A stretch of DNA of 64,000 bases from Rhizobium sp. Root1203 (GTDB lineage: Bacteria > Pseudomonadota > Alphaproteobacteria > Rhizobiales > Rhizobiaceae). Positions 32,301 to 39,808 of the stretch are shown here, piece by piece (the stretch's first letter is position 1; each line of letters opens with the position of its first letter). Where the stretch lies: positions 1 through 64,000 of the forward strand of contig NZ_LMCW01000017.1 in assembly GCF_001424945.1 (NCBI RefSeq), read 5' to 3'. Made by a program: the position numbers and the translations under genes. A model generated the notes under the pieces. The model did no database searches and had not been told where the DNA came from. It saw only the letters and a list, made by a program, of their open reading frames with translations.

Positions 32301-34187
32301 TCACTTCGTCAAATTGCGATAAATTGCGGGAAGTGCGCTTGGCAGCTTGGAGATATCCGACACGAGGGCGAATCCCGCCCGGCCGAAGATGGCAGGAAGG
32401 TAGTCGCCCGCATCGTGATCGACGGTGACGGCGAAGACCGCCTGTCCCTTGCCGCGCGCTTCCATGACCGCCTTGCGGCAATCCTCAAGGGCAAATCTGC
32501 CCTCGTAGTGATCGACGTCGTTCGGCTTTCCGTCCGTCAGGATGAGAAGGAGCCGTTTTCGTGCACCCTGCGCGTCGAGCTGCTTCGATGTATGGCGAAT
32601 GGCTGCCCCCATGCGGGTGTAATAGCCTGGCTTCAGGTTGGTGATGCGCCTTGCCACTGCATGTGAAAACCTCTCTCCGAAGCCCTTGACCGTGTCGATC
32701 CGGACCCAGTCCCGACGACGCGACGTGAATGTGTTGATTGAAAACCGATCGCCGCAGGCGTCGAGACCGCGCGCGAATACGTCGAGCGCCTGCATCTCCA
32801 CGTCGAGAACTCTTCTGTTATCGATCCATGAGTCGGTCGATAGCGACACGTCGACCAATATGGACGTTGCCAGCTCGTGTGCTGCGGGGTGGGCAGATTC
32901 GTAAATGCGGTCGTCGGGTTGCCCCGTGGCGACCAGATCGACGCGCGAGCGGACGACAGCTTCGACGTCGAGTTCGTCGCCATCCAATTGTGCCCTGCGG
33001 ATTTCTCGCTTCGGGCGCAACGTTTCGAACTGACGCCTGACTTTGCGGACAACGGCCTGATCGGTTGCGATCGGCTTCTCGTCCTCTTCCGAGGCCATTC
33101 CAACGACGACCCTGCAATGGTCCTGCAGGTATTCACGCTTTCGAAAATTCCACTCTGGATACGTCAATTCCGCCTGTATCCGCGATGGATCGAATGCTTC
33201 GGGTGAAAGGTCCAAATCGAAGTGGAATTTCGACTTTGGGCGCTCCTTCGTCTCGCTGAGGGTGATTTCATCTAGCTCCTCGGCGGCGCTGCTGTCTTCG
33301 TCCTCGCGGTCATCCGTTGGACGATCGACGTTGACCATCTCCGCCATCGCGAGAATTTTCTCGAAACGGTTGAGAATAAACGGATCGCGCTTCCGGTCGC
33401 TGGCGTCTTTCTTTCGCTTGGCCTCATGCGGCGATCGGTCGGCTTTGCCATTGTTGCCTTCCGACGGGAGATCGTCACGATCAGACGGCTCACATTCCGC
33501 CTTGCCGGCGAAGTCCGGCCAGATTGGAAGAGATAGCATCGGAAGGTAACCCGGAGGTGCCGCATCGATCGCGGGTCGCGAATTTCCGGGGAGCGAATGC
33601 TCCAGAGGAAAGGAAAGCGCGGTGCGGACAAACTCCTCGATCCGGCGTTCGACTCTTGGAAGCTTGCCGCGGGTTCGACACGCGAGTATCGCATGGGCGA
33701 GACGGGCGTATCGCTCTCTCATGCCAGGAAAAATCGCCACGACGAGAGCGGAGTTTCGTCGACCAGCCTCAATTCCAGCGATGTCGGCAAGCGCCGGATC
33801 GCTCGTGGTCCGTCCCGGTTCCGGGGCGACCGCGACGTATGCGGCGAGCCAGAAATAGAGCTCCCTGTTGAGTGAGCGATCCTCGAACAGGTCGATAACT
33901 GCCGGAAGGTGAATGGCGGAACCGTCCCACGTCGGGTGGTCGGTCCGCTCTTCGCCGAGGCCGACCACCTGCCGGAGCCGTAACCGATGCAGAGAGGTCT
34001 TTTGTCGTGATTTCTGGATCTGCAAGGTCGACCCGCCGCCGAATGCACGAAAGCAGACGGCGAGTTGAGACTTGAGATCGGCCAGGCACACGGCATGCGC
34101 CGGATGCCTCGGCCAGGAGCTGGTGTCGCCGACAATACGGTGCCACGCGCGCCCGACAGTCTCTTCGAGTTCCAGAAATTCGAGCAT
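32301..34187 (-). CDS. norD: NorD, VWA-domain protein for nitric oxide reductase activation
   Basis: Protein of 628 aa. A long N-terminal region and an acidic linker (EDEDSSAAEELDE) precede a C-terminal von Willebrand A domain with MIDAS-type motifs (ILVDVSLSTDSW, GRFALEDCRK, ILTDGKPND). It works with the AAA ATPase NorQ to insert or activate the non-heme iron of NorB. Last gene of norEFCBQD, 7 bp after norQ. Confidence 0.9.
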   Translation of the reverse strand: MLEFLELEETVGRAWHRIVGDTSSWPRHPAHAVCLADLKSQLAVCFRAFGGGSTLQIQKSRQKTSLHRLRLRQVVGLGEERTDHPTWDGSAIHLPAVIDLFEDRSLNRELYFWLAAYVAVAPEPGRTTSDPALADIAGIEAGRRNSALVVAIFPGMRERYARLAHAILACRTRGKLPRVERRIEEFVRTALSFPLEHSLPGNSRPAIDAAPPGYLPMLSLPIWPDFAGKAECEPSDRDDLPSEGNNGKADRSPHEAKRKKDASDRKRDPFILNRFEKILAMAEMVNVDRPTDDREDEDSSAAEELDEITLSETKERPKSKFHFDLDLSPEAFDPSRIQAELTYPEWNFRKREYLQDHCRVVVGMASEEDEKPIATDQAVVRKVRRQFETLRPKREIRRAQLDGDELDVEAVVRSRVDLVATGQPDDRIYESAHPAAHELATSILVDVSLSTDSWIDNRRVLDVEMQALDVFARGLDACGDRFSINTFTSRRRDWVRIDTVKGFGERFSHAVARRITNLKPGYYTRMGAAIRHTSKQLDAQGARKRLLLILTDGKPNDVDHYEGRFALEDCRKAVMEARGKGQAVFAVTVDHDAGDYLPAIFGRAGFALVSDISKLPSALPAIYRNLTK

Positions 34188-34194
34188 GGTTCAC

Positions 34195-35007
34195 CTATCC
34201 AAACGTCGCCTTGGCGATTTCCACCAGGGCGGCTTTCACATCGGGCTCGTCCGTGAGTGGTTCGATGATCGCCGCCCGTACGGCCTCGGCAGTCGGCAAT
34301 CCTGCCTCGATCAGGGTTGCGCAGTAGATCAGGAGGCGTGTGGAAACGCCTTCTTCGAGATCTTGCCCCTTCAGGACCCGTAGACGACGCGCAAGATCCA
34401 CGAGCGGGGCCACTTTGCTTTCCTGCAGTCCGCTTTCGAGCGCGACCGTCACGATCTCCTGATCTCGAGGAAGGAAATCGAACTCGATGGATACGAAACG
34501 CTGCCTGGTGCTGGGCTTCAGCGCCTTCATCAGGTTCTGGTAGCCCGGATTGTACGAAACGACGACCATGAAGCCCGGCTGAGCTTCCAGAAGCTCGCCG
34601 GTTCTTTCCAGCGGAAGGATGCGGCGATCGTCTGTGAGCGGATGGAGAACCACCGCCACGTCCTTGCGTGCCTCGACGATTTCATCGAGATAGCAGACGC
34701 CGCCGTTGCGTACAGCACGAGTCAACGGCCCGTCGACCCACACGGTTTCCCCGCCCTTCAGCAGATATCGACCTGTCAGGTCGGCCGCAGTGAGGTCGTC
34801 GTGGCAGGATACGGTGGAAACGGGAAGCCCGAGACGTGCAGCCATGTGATGGACGAACCTGGTCTTTCCGCATCCAGTCGGCCCTTTGAGGAGGACAGGG
34901 AGTTGCCGGGTCCATGCGCTTTCGAAAAGGCCACATTCGTTGCCCTGGGCCGTGTAGTGCGGAATTTCGGTGTTTGGATTGAGAGGGGATTTGAGAGCTA
35001 TCGTCAT
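34195..35007 (-). CDS. norQ: NorQ, MoxR-type AAA+ ATPase
   Basis: Cytoplasmic ATPase of 270 aa with Walker A GPTGCGKT, Walker B VCYLDEI, sensor region VSYNPGYQN and arginine finger context STRQRFVSIEF. It forms a chaperone pair with NorD for NorCB maturation. It lies between norB (25 bp gap) and norD. Confidence 0.92.
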   Translation of the reverse strand: MTIALKSPLNPNTEIPHYTAQGNECGLFESAWTRQLPVLLKGPTGCGKTRFVHHMAARLGLPVSTVSCHDDLTAADLTGRYLLKGGETVWVDGPLTRAVRNGGVCYLDEIVEARKDVAVVLHPLTDDRRILPLERTGELLEAQPGFMVVVSYNPGYQNLMKALKPSTRQRFVSIEFDFLPRDQEIVTVALESGLQESKVAPLVDLARRLRVLKGQDLEEGVSTRLLIYCATLIEAGLPTAEAVRAAIIEPLTDEPDVKAALVEIAKATFG

Positions 35008-35032
35008 ATCAGATCTCCATGGGGGAGCCCGC

Positions 35033-36373
35033 CTATTCGGCGGGCTGGGCTACAACGTTGGCTGCACGGCGACCTCCGGGGACGAGTACCGACCAGATGA
35101 ACATGATTGCGCTTGCGAACACGAAGATCCCGGAGCCGAGCCTGACCCAGTAGAACATGCTGAGCTGGTCCTGGACGTCCATGTAGGATTCACCGAGTAC
35201 TCTCTGCAGGTGGACCTGGATGATGCCGGCGAAGGTAAGCGCGAAGGTCATGACCGACATGGCGCCGCACATGATCCAGAAACTGCTGATCGAGAGCCAC
35301 TGATTGTAAGGTGCGCGGCCTTTGATCTGCGGGATCGCATAGGCCATCGCGGCAAGGTTCAGCATCACATAGGCGCCGAAGAAGGCGAGGTGGCCGTGCG
35401 CGGCGGTGACCTGCGTGCCGTGGGTATAGTAGTTCACCGAAGACAGCGTGTGCAGGAACCCCCAGACGCCCGCCCCGAAGAAGGCCATGACGGAGCAACC
35501 GATCGACCACAGGAGCGCGGCCTTGTTCTCATGCTTTCTTCCCGCGCGCCACGTCATGACGAAGGTGAAGGCGACCATGGTGAAGAAGGGCGCGACTTCC
35601 AGCGTCGAGAAGAGCGAGCCGATCCACTGCCAGTATCCGGGAGCGCCGATCCAGTAATAATGGTGACCCGTGCCGAGGATGCCGGAGAAGAGAGCAAGGC
35701 CGACGATGACATAGAGCCACTTTTCGACGACTTCCCGATCGATGCCGTTGAGCTTGATCATCAGGTAGGCAAGAACTGACGCCATGATCAATTCCCAGAC
35801 GCCTTCCACCCACAGATGCACCACGTACCACCAGTACATCTTGTCCAGTGCCAGGTTGATCGGGTTGTAGAAGGCAAACAGGAAGAAGATCGCCACGCCC
35901 CAGAGACCGAACAGCAGAATGTTGGTGATCGTCGTCTTTCTTCCCTTCAGCGCGGTCATGGTGACGTTGAAGAGGAACATCAGCGCAACGATGACGATGC
36001 CGACCTTGATCGCAAACGGCTGCTCAAGGAATTCGCGGCCCTCGTGGATATGGAAGAGGTAGCCGACGACAGCGACCGCTGCGGCGACCAGGAAGATCCA
36101 GAACTGGGCGACAGCCAGCTTTCGACTATAGAGCTCGGTCTCGCACTCTTCCGGAAGGAGAAAGTAGGTCGTACCCATGAAGCCCATCAGGAGCCACACG
36201 ATGAGCGCGTTCGTATGGATCATACGGACGATGTTGAAGGGCAGCTCGACGGACAGGGTGTTCGGTAGCACGTAGATCGTGCCGGCCAACACGCCGAACA
36301 GGAGCTGCGCCATGAAAAGGCCGAGTGCTCCGTAAAAGTAGAGCATGGCGACGCTTTGTGTCTTGTATTTCAT
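35033..36373 (-). CDS. norB: NorB, nitric oxide reductase catalytic subunit
   Basis: Membrane subunit of 446 aa with 12 helices, reducing NO to N2O at a heme b3/FeB centre. Conserved histidine clusters are MIHTNALIVWLL (heme ligand), GTGHHYYWIGAPGYW (FeB ligands), HGTQVTAAHGHLAFFGAYVM (heme b3 ligands), and the glutamate-containing helix VEGVWELIMASVL. Cytochrome c-dependent type, since norC is adjacent upstream (19 bp). Confidence 0.95.
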   Translation of the reverse strand: MKYKTQSVAMLYFYGALGLFMAQLLFGVLAGTIYVLPNTLSVELPFNIVRMIHTNALIVWLLMGFMGTTYFLLPEECETELYSRKLAVAQFWIFLVAAAVAVVGYLFHIHEGREFLEQPFAIKVGIVIVALMFLFNVTMTALKGRKTTITNILLFGLWGVAIFFLFAFYNPINLALDKMYWWYVVHLWVEGVWELIMASVLAYLMIKLNGIDREVVEKWLYVIVGLALFSGILGTGHHYYWIGAPGYWQWIGSLFSTLEVAPFFTMVAFTFVMTWRAGRKHENKAALLWSIGCSVMAFFGAGVWGFLHTLSSVNYYTHGTQVTAAHGHLAFFGAYVMLNLAAMAYAIPQIKGRAPYNQWLSISSFWIMCGAMSVMTFALTFAGIIQVHLQRVLGESYMDVQDQLSMFYWVRLGSGIFVFASAIMFIWSVLVPGGRRAANVVAQPAE

Positions 36374-36392
36374 TGGTTAATCCTCTCGCCCC

Positions 36393-36845
36393 TCAGCCGG
36401 CTTGGTTTGGCGGCCAATTCTGCGTCTTCATCTTGCTGACCCACTGGAGGAAATCCGCGAGATCATTCACTTCTTGGTCGGTCAGGTTGAACTGGGGCAT
36501 CTGCCTCCGGCCCTCGATCCCTGAGGGCTGCGCGGCCATCCAGGCATGCAGCGCGTCGCGTGCACTTGAGGGATCCTTGTCTCCGCCCCAGCGAATCCAG
36601 ACATTGGAGAGTTCGGGGGCGAAGTAGGCGCCTTCGCCGTCAAGCGTATGGCAGTTGATACAGGCGTTTTTCTCCCAGATATGCTTGCCTCTCGCCACGC
36701 TTTCCGTAAGCGTGGTCTCGTCGGTGGAGACGGTTCGAATATAGTAGTGGCTGTGCGCCGTGAGGCCCACGAAGATCGCGAAGAAGAAGGCCGACCCGCC
36801 GTAGAACACGTTGCGGGCCGCGGTTTTTGTTAGGCGTTCAGCCAT
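36393..36845 (-). CDS. norC: NorC, nitric oxide reductase cytochrome c subunit
   Basis: Membrane-anchored monoheme cytochrome c of 150 aa. It has one N-terminal helix (NVFYGGSAFFFAIFVGL), the heme site CINCHTLDGEGAYFAPEL, and an axial Met candidate in QMPQFNLT. It passes electrons from cytochrome c or pseudoazurin to NorB. An NnrR-like box about 105 nt upstream, inside the end of norF, may give it its own promoter. Confidence 0.93.
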   Translation of the reverse strand: MAERLTKTAARNVFYGGSAFFFAIFVGLTAHSHYYIRTVSTDETTLTESVARGKHIWEKNACINCHTLDGEGAYFAPELSNVWIRWGGDKDPSSARDALHAWMAAQPSGIEGRRQMPQFNLTDQEVNDLADFLQWVSKMKTQNWPPNQAG

Positions 36846-36943
36846 TGATTGTCCTTTCGTGCCAGTGGCGGATACGCCGTGACGTCGGAAACCGAGCCAG
36901 TGGCTCGCGATGATCTAGATGGCCGAAATCGCCAAACGGATCT

Positions 36944-36957
36944 TTGTTAATTCGCAA
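36944..36957. promoter_or_regulatory. NnrR-like box upstream of norC
   Basis: TTGTT-AATT-CGCAA (minus-strand reading TTGCG-AATT-AACAA). It overlaps the norF stop codon. It could drive norCBQD separately from norEF. Confidence 0.45.
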
Positions 36958-37243
36958 ACACAGCCGAAGATGCGAAAACCTTCGCCAAGGCGATCAGAAG
37001 CACGGCCGCGGCCCAGGCGATCAATGCCGGTCTCATTCGTGAGCGGTTGTGTCGCAAGCCGAGGAAATCGAGGGCGACGAGGCGCACTTTCAGCAAGGCA
37101 AGTGTGGCGACCGTGACCGCTACGGCCGGTTTTGCCGACGCGTTGGGAAGGAGCACCGACACCGCAAAGACACTGAGCGTGAGAATCATGAGATAGAACA
37201 GTGCGCGCTGCGGATTGACCGCATTCTGCCTTGTCTTGTTCAT
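36947..37243 (-). CDS. norF: NorF, small membrane protein of the nor operon
   Basis: Membrane protein of 98 aa with three hydrophobic segments (ALFYLMILTLSVFAVSVLLP; AVAVTVATLALLKVRLVALD; ALIAWAAAVLLIALAKVFAS), resembling a subunit IV-like NorF that aids NO reductase activity. Its ATG overlaps the norE stop (ATGA). The usual order is norE-norF-norC, as here. Confidence 0.8.
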   Translation of the reverse strand: MNKTRQNAVNPQRALFYLMILTLSVFAVSVLLPNASAKPAVAVTVATLALLKVRLVALDFLGLRHNRSRMRPALIAWAAAVLLIALAKVFASSAVFAN

Positions 37244-37788
37244 ACCAAATAGACCACCGGAAACATGACAAGCCAGACAATGTCGATCACGTGCCAGAGT
37301 GTCGTGATCAGGTGCACGTTCTGGCGTGAAGGGAATTTCGCCACGAGAAGGAGCACGAGCGATCCAAAGGCGACATGAGCCAAATGAAAGCCAGTGAGAA
37401 GGATATAGAGCTGCGCGAAGACGTCCGTTGAAACCAGCGAGGCGCCTTCCAGCCAATACTCGCAGATCTTCAGGCTCAGGAACACGAGGCCACCGACCGA
37501 CGACGCCAGCAACCCCAGTCGCTGTTGCCGTCCGCTCTGGTTTGCTGCCGCGGCGGCGAACCAGCCGCTTGCCAGCAGCACGGTCGTGTTGATAACCGGA
37601 AGGATCGGATGGAGCCTGGCCTTGCCGGCTGCGAACTCTCCGGGTTGCAGCCACGACGCGACGACGAATGACGTCAGCAGGGCTGCGAATACAACGAGCT
37701 CGCTCCAGGCGAGAATCCATGTGAGCAGGTCGTCGCCGGATGGTTCTGCCGCGCAAGCGTCTCTGTCTGTCGAAATGATCGCCGTCAT
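37240..37788 (-). CDS. norE: NorE, cytochrome oxidase subunit III-like protein
   Basis: Membrane protein of 182 aa with about five hydrophobic helices of the subunit III family (LYILLTGFHLAHVAFGSLVL and LWHVIDIVWLVMFPVVYL are diagnostic). NorE is needed for full NO reductase activity. It heads the norEFCBQD transcription unit. The divergent box at 37824-37837 has its centre only 42 nt from the start codon, implying a very short leader or a downstream start. Confidence 0.88.
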   Translation of the reverse strand: MTAIISTDRDACAAEPSGDDLLTWILAWSELVVFAALLTSFVVASWLQPGEFAAGKARLHPILPVINTTVLLASGWFAAAAANQSGRQQRLGLLASSVGGLVFLSLKICEYWLEGASLVSTDVFAQLYILLTGFHLAHVAFGSLVLLLVAKFPSRQNVHLITTLWHVIDIVWLVMFPVVYLV

Positions 37789-37823
37789 GCCCGCGAGACT
37801 ATTTACGCGGTGACACTCCGTCT

Positions 37824-37837
37824 TTGATCGATCGCAA
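37824..37837. promoter_or_regulatory. FNR/NnrR box between norE and the hemerythrin-like unit
   Basis: TTGAT-CGAT-CGCAA. It combines an FNR-type left half with an NnrR-type right half. Its centre is 42 nt from norE and 55 nt from the small membrane protein gene, so it could serve both. Confidence 0.7.
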
Positions 37838-37885
37838 AGAACACCTCGTTCGACGTTCCTATAGTCACGGCAATAGGAGACCCAG

Positions 37886-38041
37886 ATGACGGACGCACAG
37901 ATAGGACTTTCGATAGCGACCCCGGTGATCGTGATATTCGCGATAACGCTCTACCGCATGGGGGTCCTCCAAAGAACCGGCGTCGTCTCTGCCGTCATCG
38001 CAGCAATCGCGATCGCAGCCAGCCTGTTCTTGCAAAGGTAG
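37886..38041 (+). CDS. Small membrane protein, 51 aa, divergent from norE
   Basis: A short gene with an ATG at 37886 behind an AGGAGA-like site. The sequence has two hydrophobic stretches (IATPVIVIFAITLYRMGVL and VVSAVIAAIAIAASLFL) separated by a basic turn, giving a hairpin membrane protein. It is 3 bp before the hemerythrin-like gene, so the two form an operon under the FNR/NnrR-type box shared with norE. No family recognised. Confidence 0.5.
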   Translation: MTDAQIGLSIATPVIVIFAITLYRMGVLQRTGVVSAVIAAIAIAASLFLQR

Positions 38042-38044
38042 GAC

Positions 38045-38536
38045 ATGAAAAATCTAAGACCTGATATCTTTTCGGAGCTTGAGGCCTGCTACGGTCAGCT
38101 CATAGCATGGTGCGACCTTCTCGAAGCGATCGCAGACTTTCTGCCCTGCCATGTCGACGAGAGACTTTGCGATACAATCACCATCGGACTCGTCCCTCTG
38201 CTCGTCACCAGCCATCAACTAGAGGAACGATTGGTTTCCAGGGGACTTGGGCTGATCATGCACGGCGACGAGCTCGCGGAAGCGGACGAACGTCGGAGAA
38301 CAAGCAGGCTCCTTGACCATGACGCCGCACAAGAGGTCGTCGAGACGCTCCTGTCTCTGCAGGTCGGGACATGCAGGTTTTCGTGGGACGCCGTGGGATA
38401 TCAGCTTCGCTCGTTCTTCGGCTCCATGCGTCGGCATATTCGATCCGAGCGTGAAATCATGAGCCTGATCAAGAGGGCGATCGCGGAAAACGGTGATCGC
38501 CAGGAAACCGGTGTCGCGGCGACCGAGGCGGCGTGA
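38045..38536 (+). CDS. Hemerythrin HHE-like helical protein
   Basis: Soluble all-helical protein of 163 aa. His/Glu pairs spaced as in hemerythrin-type di-iron domains occur in LLVTSHQLEERL, RLLDHDAAQEVVETL and MRRHIRSEREIM. Such proteins often bind O2 or NO or repair iron centres under nitrosative stress. The assignment is by pattern and not certain. It begins 3 bp after the 51-aa membrane protein gene, divergent from norE, with a shared FNR/NnrR-type box, so NO-linked expression is likely. Confidence 0.6.
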   Translation: MKNLRPDIFSELEACYGQLIAWCDLLEAIADFLPCHVDERLCDTITIGLVPLLVTSHQLEERLVSRGLGLIMHGDELAEADERRRTSRLLDHDAAQEVVETLLSLQVGTCRFSWDAVGYQLRSFFGSMRRHIRSEREIMSLIKRAIAENGDRQETGVAATEAA

Positions 38537-38592
38537 TTGAGACATGCAGCGCCGGCGAGCCGGAGGCCACTCCGGTTCGGCTGGCGGGCGGG

Positions 38593-39303
38593 TTACTCGG
38601 TCGCTTCAGCCGAAAACATGTGCGCCTTGGCGATTGCGTCCTGCAGGTCGTCTATGGGGGTCGCATTCACCATTTTCTTGCCCTCCAGTTCCTTGGGGAT
38701 CTTCCAGCCCGGATCGATACCTTCCATGTTCGGGAGCTCATGGGCGATACCTTTATGGCAGTCGATGCAGGTAGCTTGACCCGACAGGAGGTACCGCGTG
38801 TGTATCTCGGCGGCGCGTTGCGTCTGCTTCTGAAGGTCCATTGCCACTGAGGAATGGCAGTTGCGACATTCAAGGCTGTCGTTCGCCTTCATGCGCGCCC
38901 ATTCATGCTGAGCCAATTCCAGCCGCTTTTCGAGAAACTTGGAGCGGGTATTGATGGTGCCGAATATTTTGCCCCAAACTTCCTTCGAGGCCTGCATCTT
39001 GCGTGCGATCTTGTCCGTCCACTGATGTGGCACGTGGCAGTCGGGACAGGAGGCCCGAACGCCTGATCGATTTGAAAAATGGATGGTGCGGGAGAGCTCC
39101 TGGTACACGTTATCGTGCATCTCGTGACAGGAGGTACAGAACTTCTCGGTGTTGGTGATTTCCAACGCGGTGTTGAACGCGCCCCAGAACATGACGCCGC
39201 CGATGAAGCCACCGAGCGTCAGGACGCCCAGGCCGATTGTCGCCGCAGGCGTCGTCAGGATCGACCACGCCCATAAAATAGCTTTCTTGATCCACGCGAT
39301 CAT
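38593..39303 (-). CDS. napC: NapC, membrane tetraheme cytochrome c quinol dehydrogenase
   Basis: NapC/NirT family protein of 236 aa. It has an N-terminal membrane anchor (ATIGLGVLTLGGFIGGVMFW) and four heme sites CTSCH, CPDCH, CRNCH and CIDCH. It takes electrons from quinol and passes them to NapB-NapA in the periplasm. Last gene of napEFDABC, starting 4 bp after the napB stop. Confidence 0.95.
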   Translation of the reverse strand: MIAWIKKAILWAWSILTTPAATIGLGVLTLGGFIGGVMFWGAFNTALEITNTEKFCTSCHEMHDNVYQELSRTIHFSNRSGVRASCPDCHVPHQWTDKIARKMQASKEVWGKIFGTINTRSKFLEKRLELAQHEWARMKANDSLECRNCHSSVAMDLQKQTQRAAEIHTRYLLSGQATCIDCHKGIAHELPNMEGIDPGWKIPKELEGKKMVNATPIDDLQDAIAKAHMFSAEATE

Positions 39304-39307
39304 GCTG

Positions 39308-39808
39308 TCACTCGCTTCCGGCAGGCCTGAAGCCCAGCTCGCTCATATCCTTGAACTCGCTGGGGACCAGCGGCTGAGTGTCCGCCTGCGGAACATGGCA
39401 GGCGGTACAGAAATAACGACGGGGGGAGACGTCCGCCAGCATCTGCCCATCACGCGTCATGTAGTGCGTGACGCTTATCATCGGGGCTCCGCTGTCTTGT
39501 GTGAACTCACGCTTGTGACAGGAAAGGCAACGGTTGGCGTTGACCGACAGCTCGTAGCCTTCGATGGAATGCGGGATGATTGGTGGCTGGTCCGGATAGG
39601 CGCGCATTTTGCGCTTGTCGTCAATGATCCACTTCGGCAGGGGCTTGGCCGCCCCTGTCTCCATCGAAGGTGTCGGCCCCTGGAGCTGTGGGACACCCTG
39701 CTGCATGACCTGCCCAAGGGCAGCCGTCGAAAGAAATACGATAAGACCTGCAGCAAGCACCTGCCATTCCGGTCGCCTTAGACGGCGGGAAGAATCTTGA
39801 CCGCGCAT
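39308..39808 (-). CDS. napB: NapB, diheme cytochrome c subunit of periplasmic nitrate reductase
   Basis: Periplasmic protein of 166 aa with a signal (VLAAGLIVFLSTAALGQ) and two heme sites, CLSCHKRE and CTACHVPQ. The conserved PHSIEGYELSVNANRCLSCH region is present. It passes electrons to NapA. The ATG at 39808 lies within the last codons of napA (31-bp overlap); a longer in-frame extension antisense to nothing recognisable is discarded. Confidence 0.93.
   Translation of the reverse strand: MRGQDSSRRLRRPEWQVLAAGLIVFLSTAALGQVMQQGVPQLQGPTPSMETGAAKPLPKWIIDDKRKMRAYPDQPPIIPHSIEGYELSVNANRCLSCHKREFTQDSGAPMISVTHYMTRDGQMLADVSPRRYFCTACHVPQADTQPLVPSEFKDMSELGFRPAGSE

Noticed and set aside
36947..37756. 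269-aa minus-strand frame covering norE and norF
   Set aside because: Only its last 98 codons (NorF) look like a protein; the upstream part is an Arg-rich shadow of norE in another frame.
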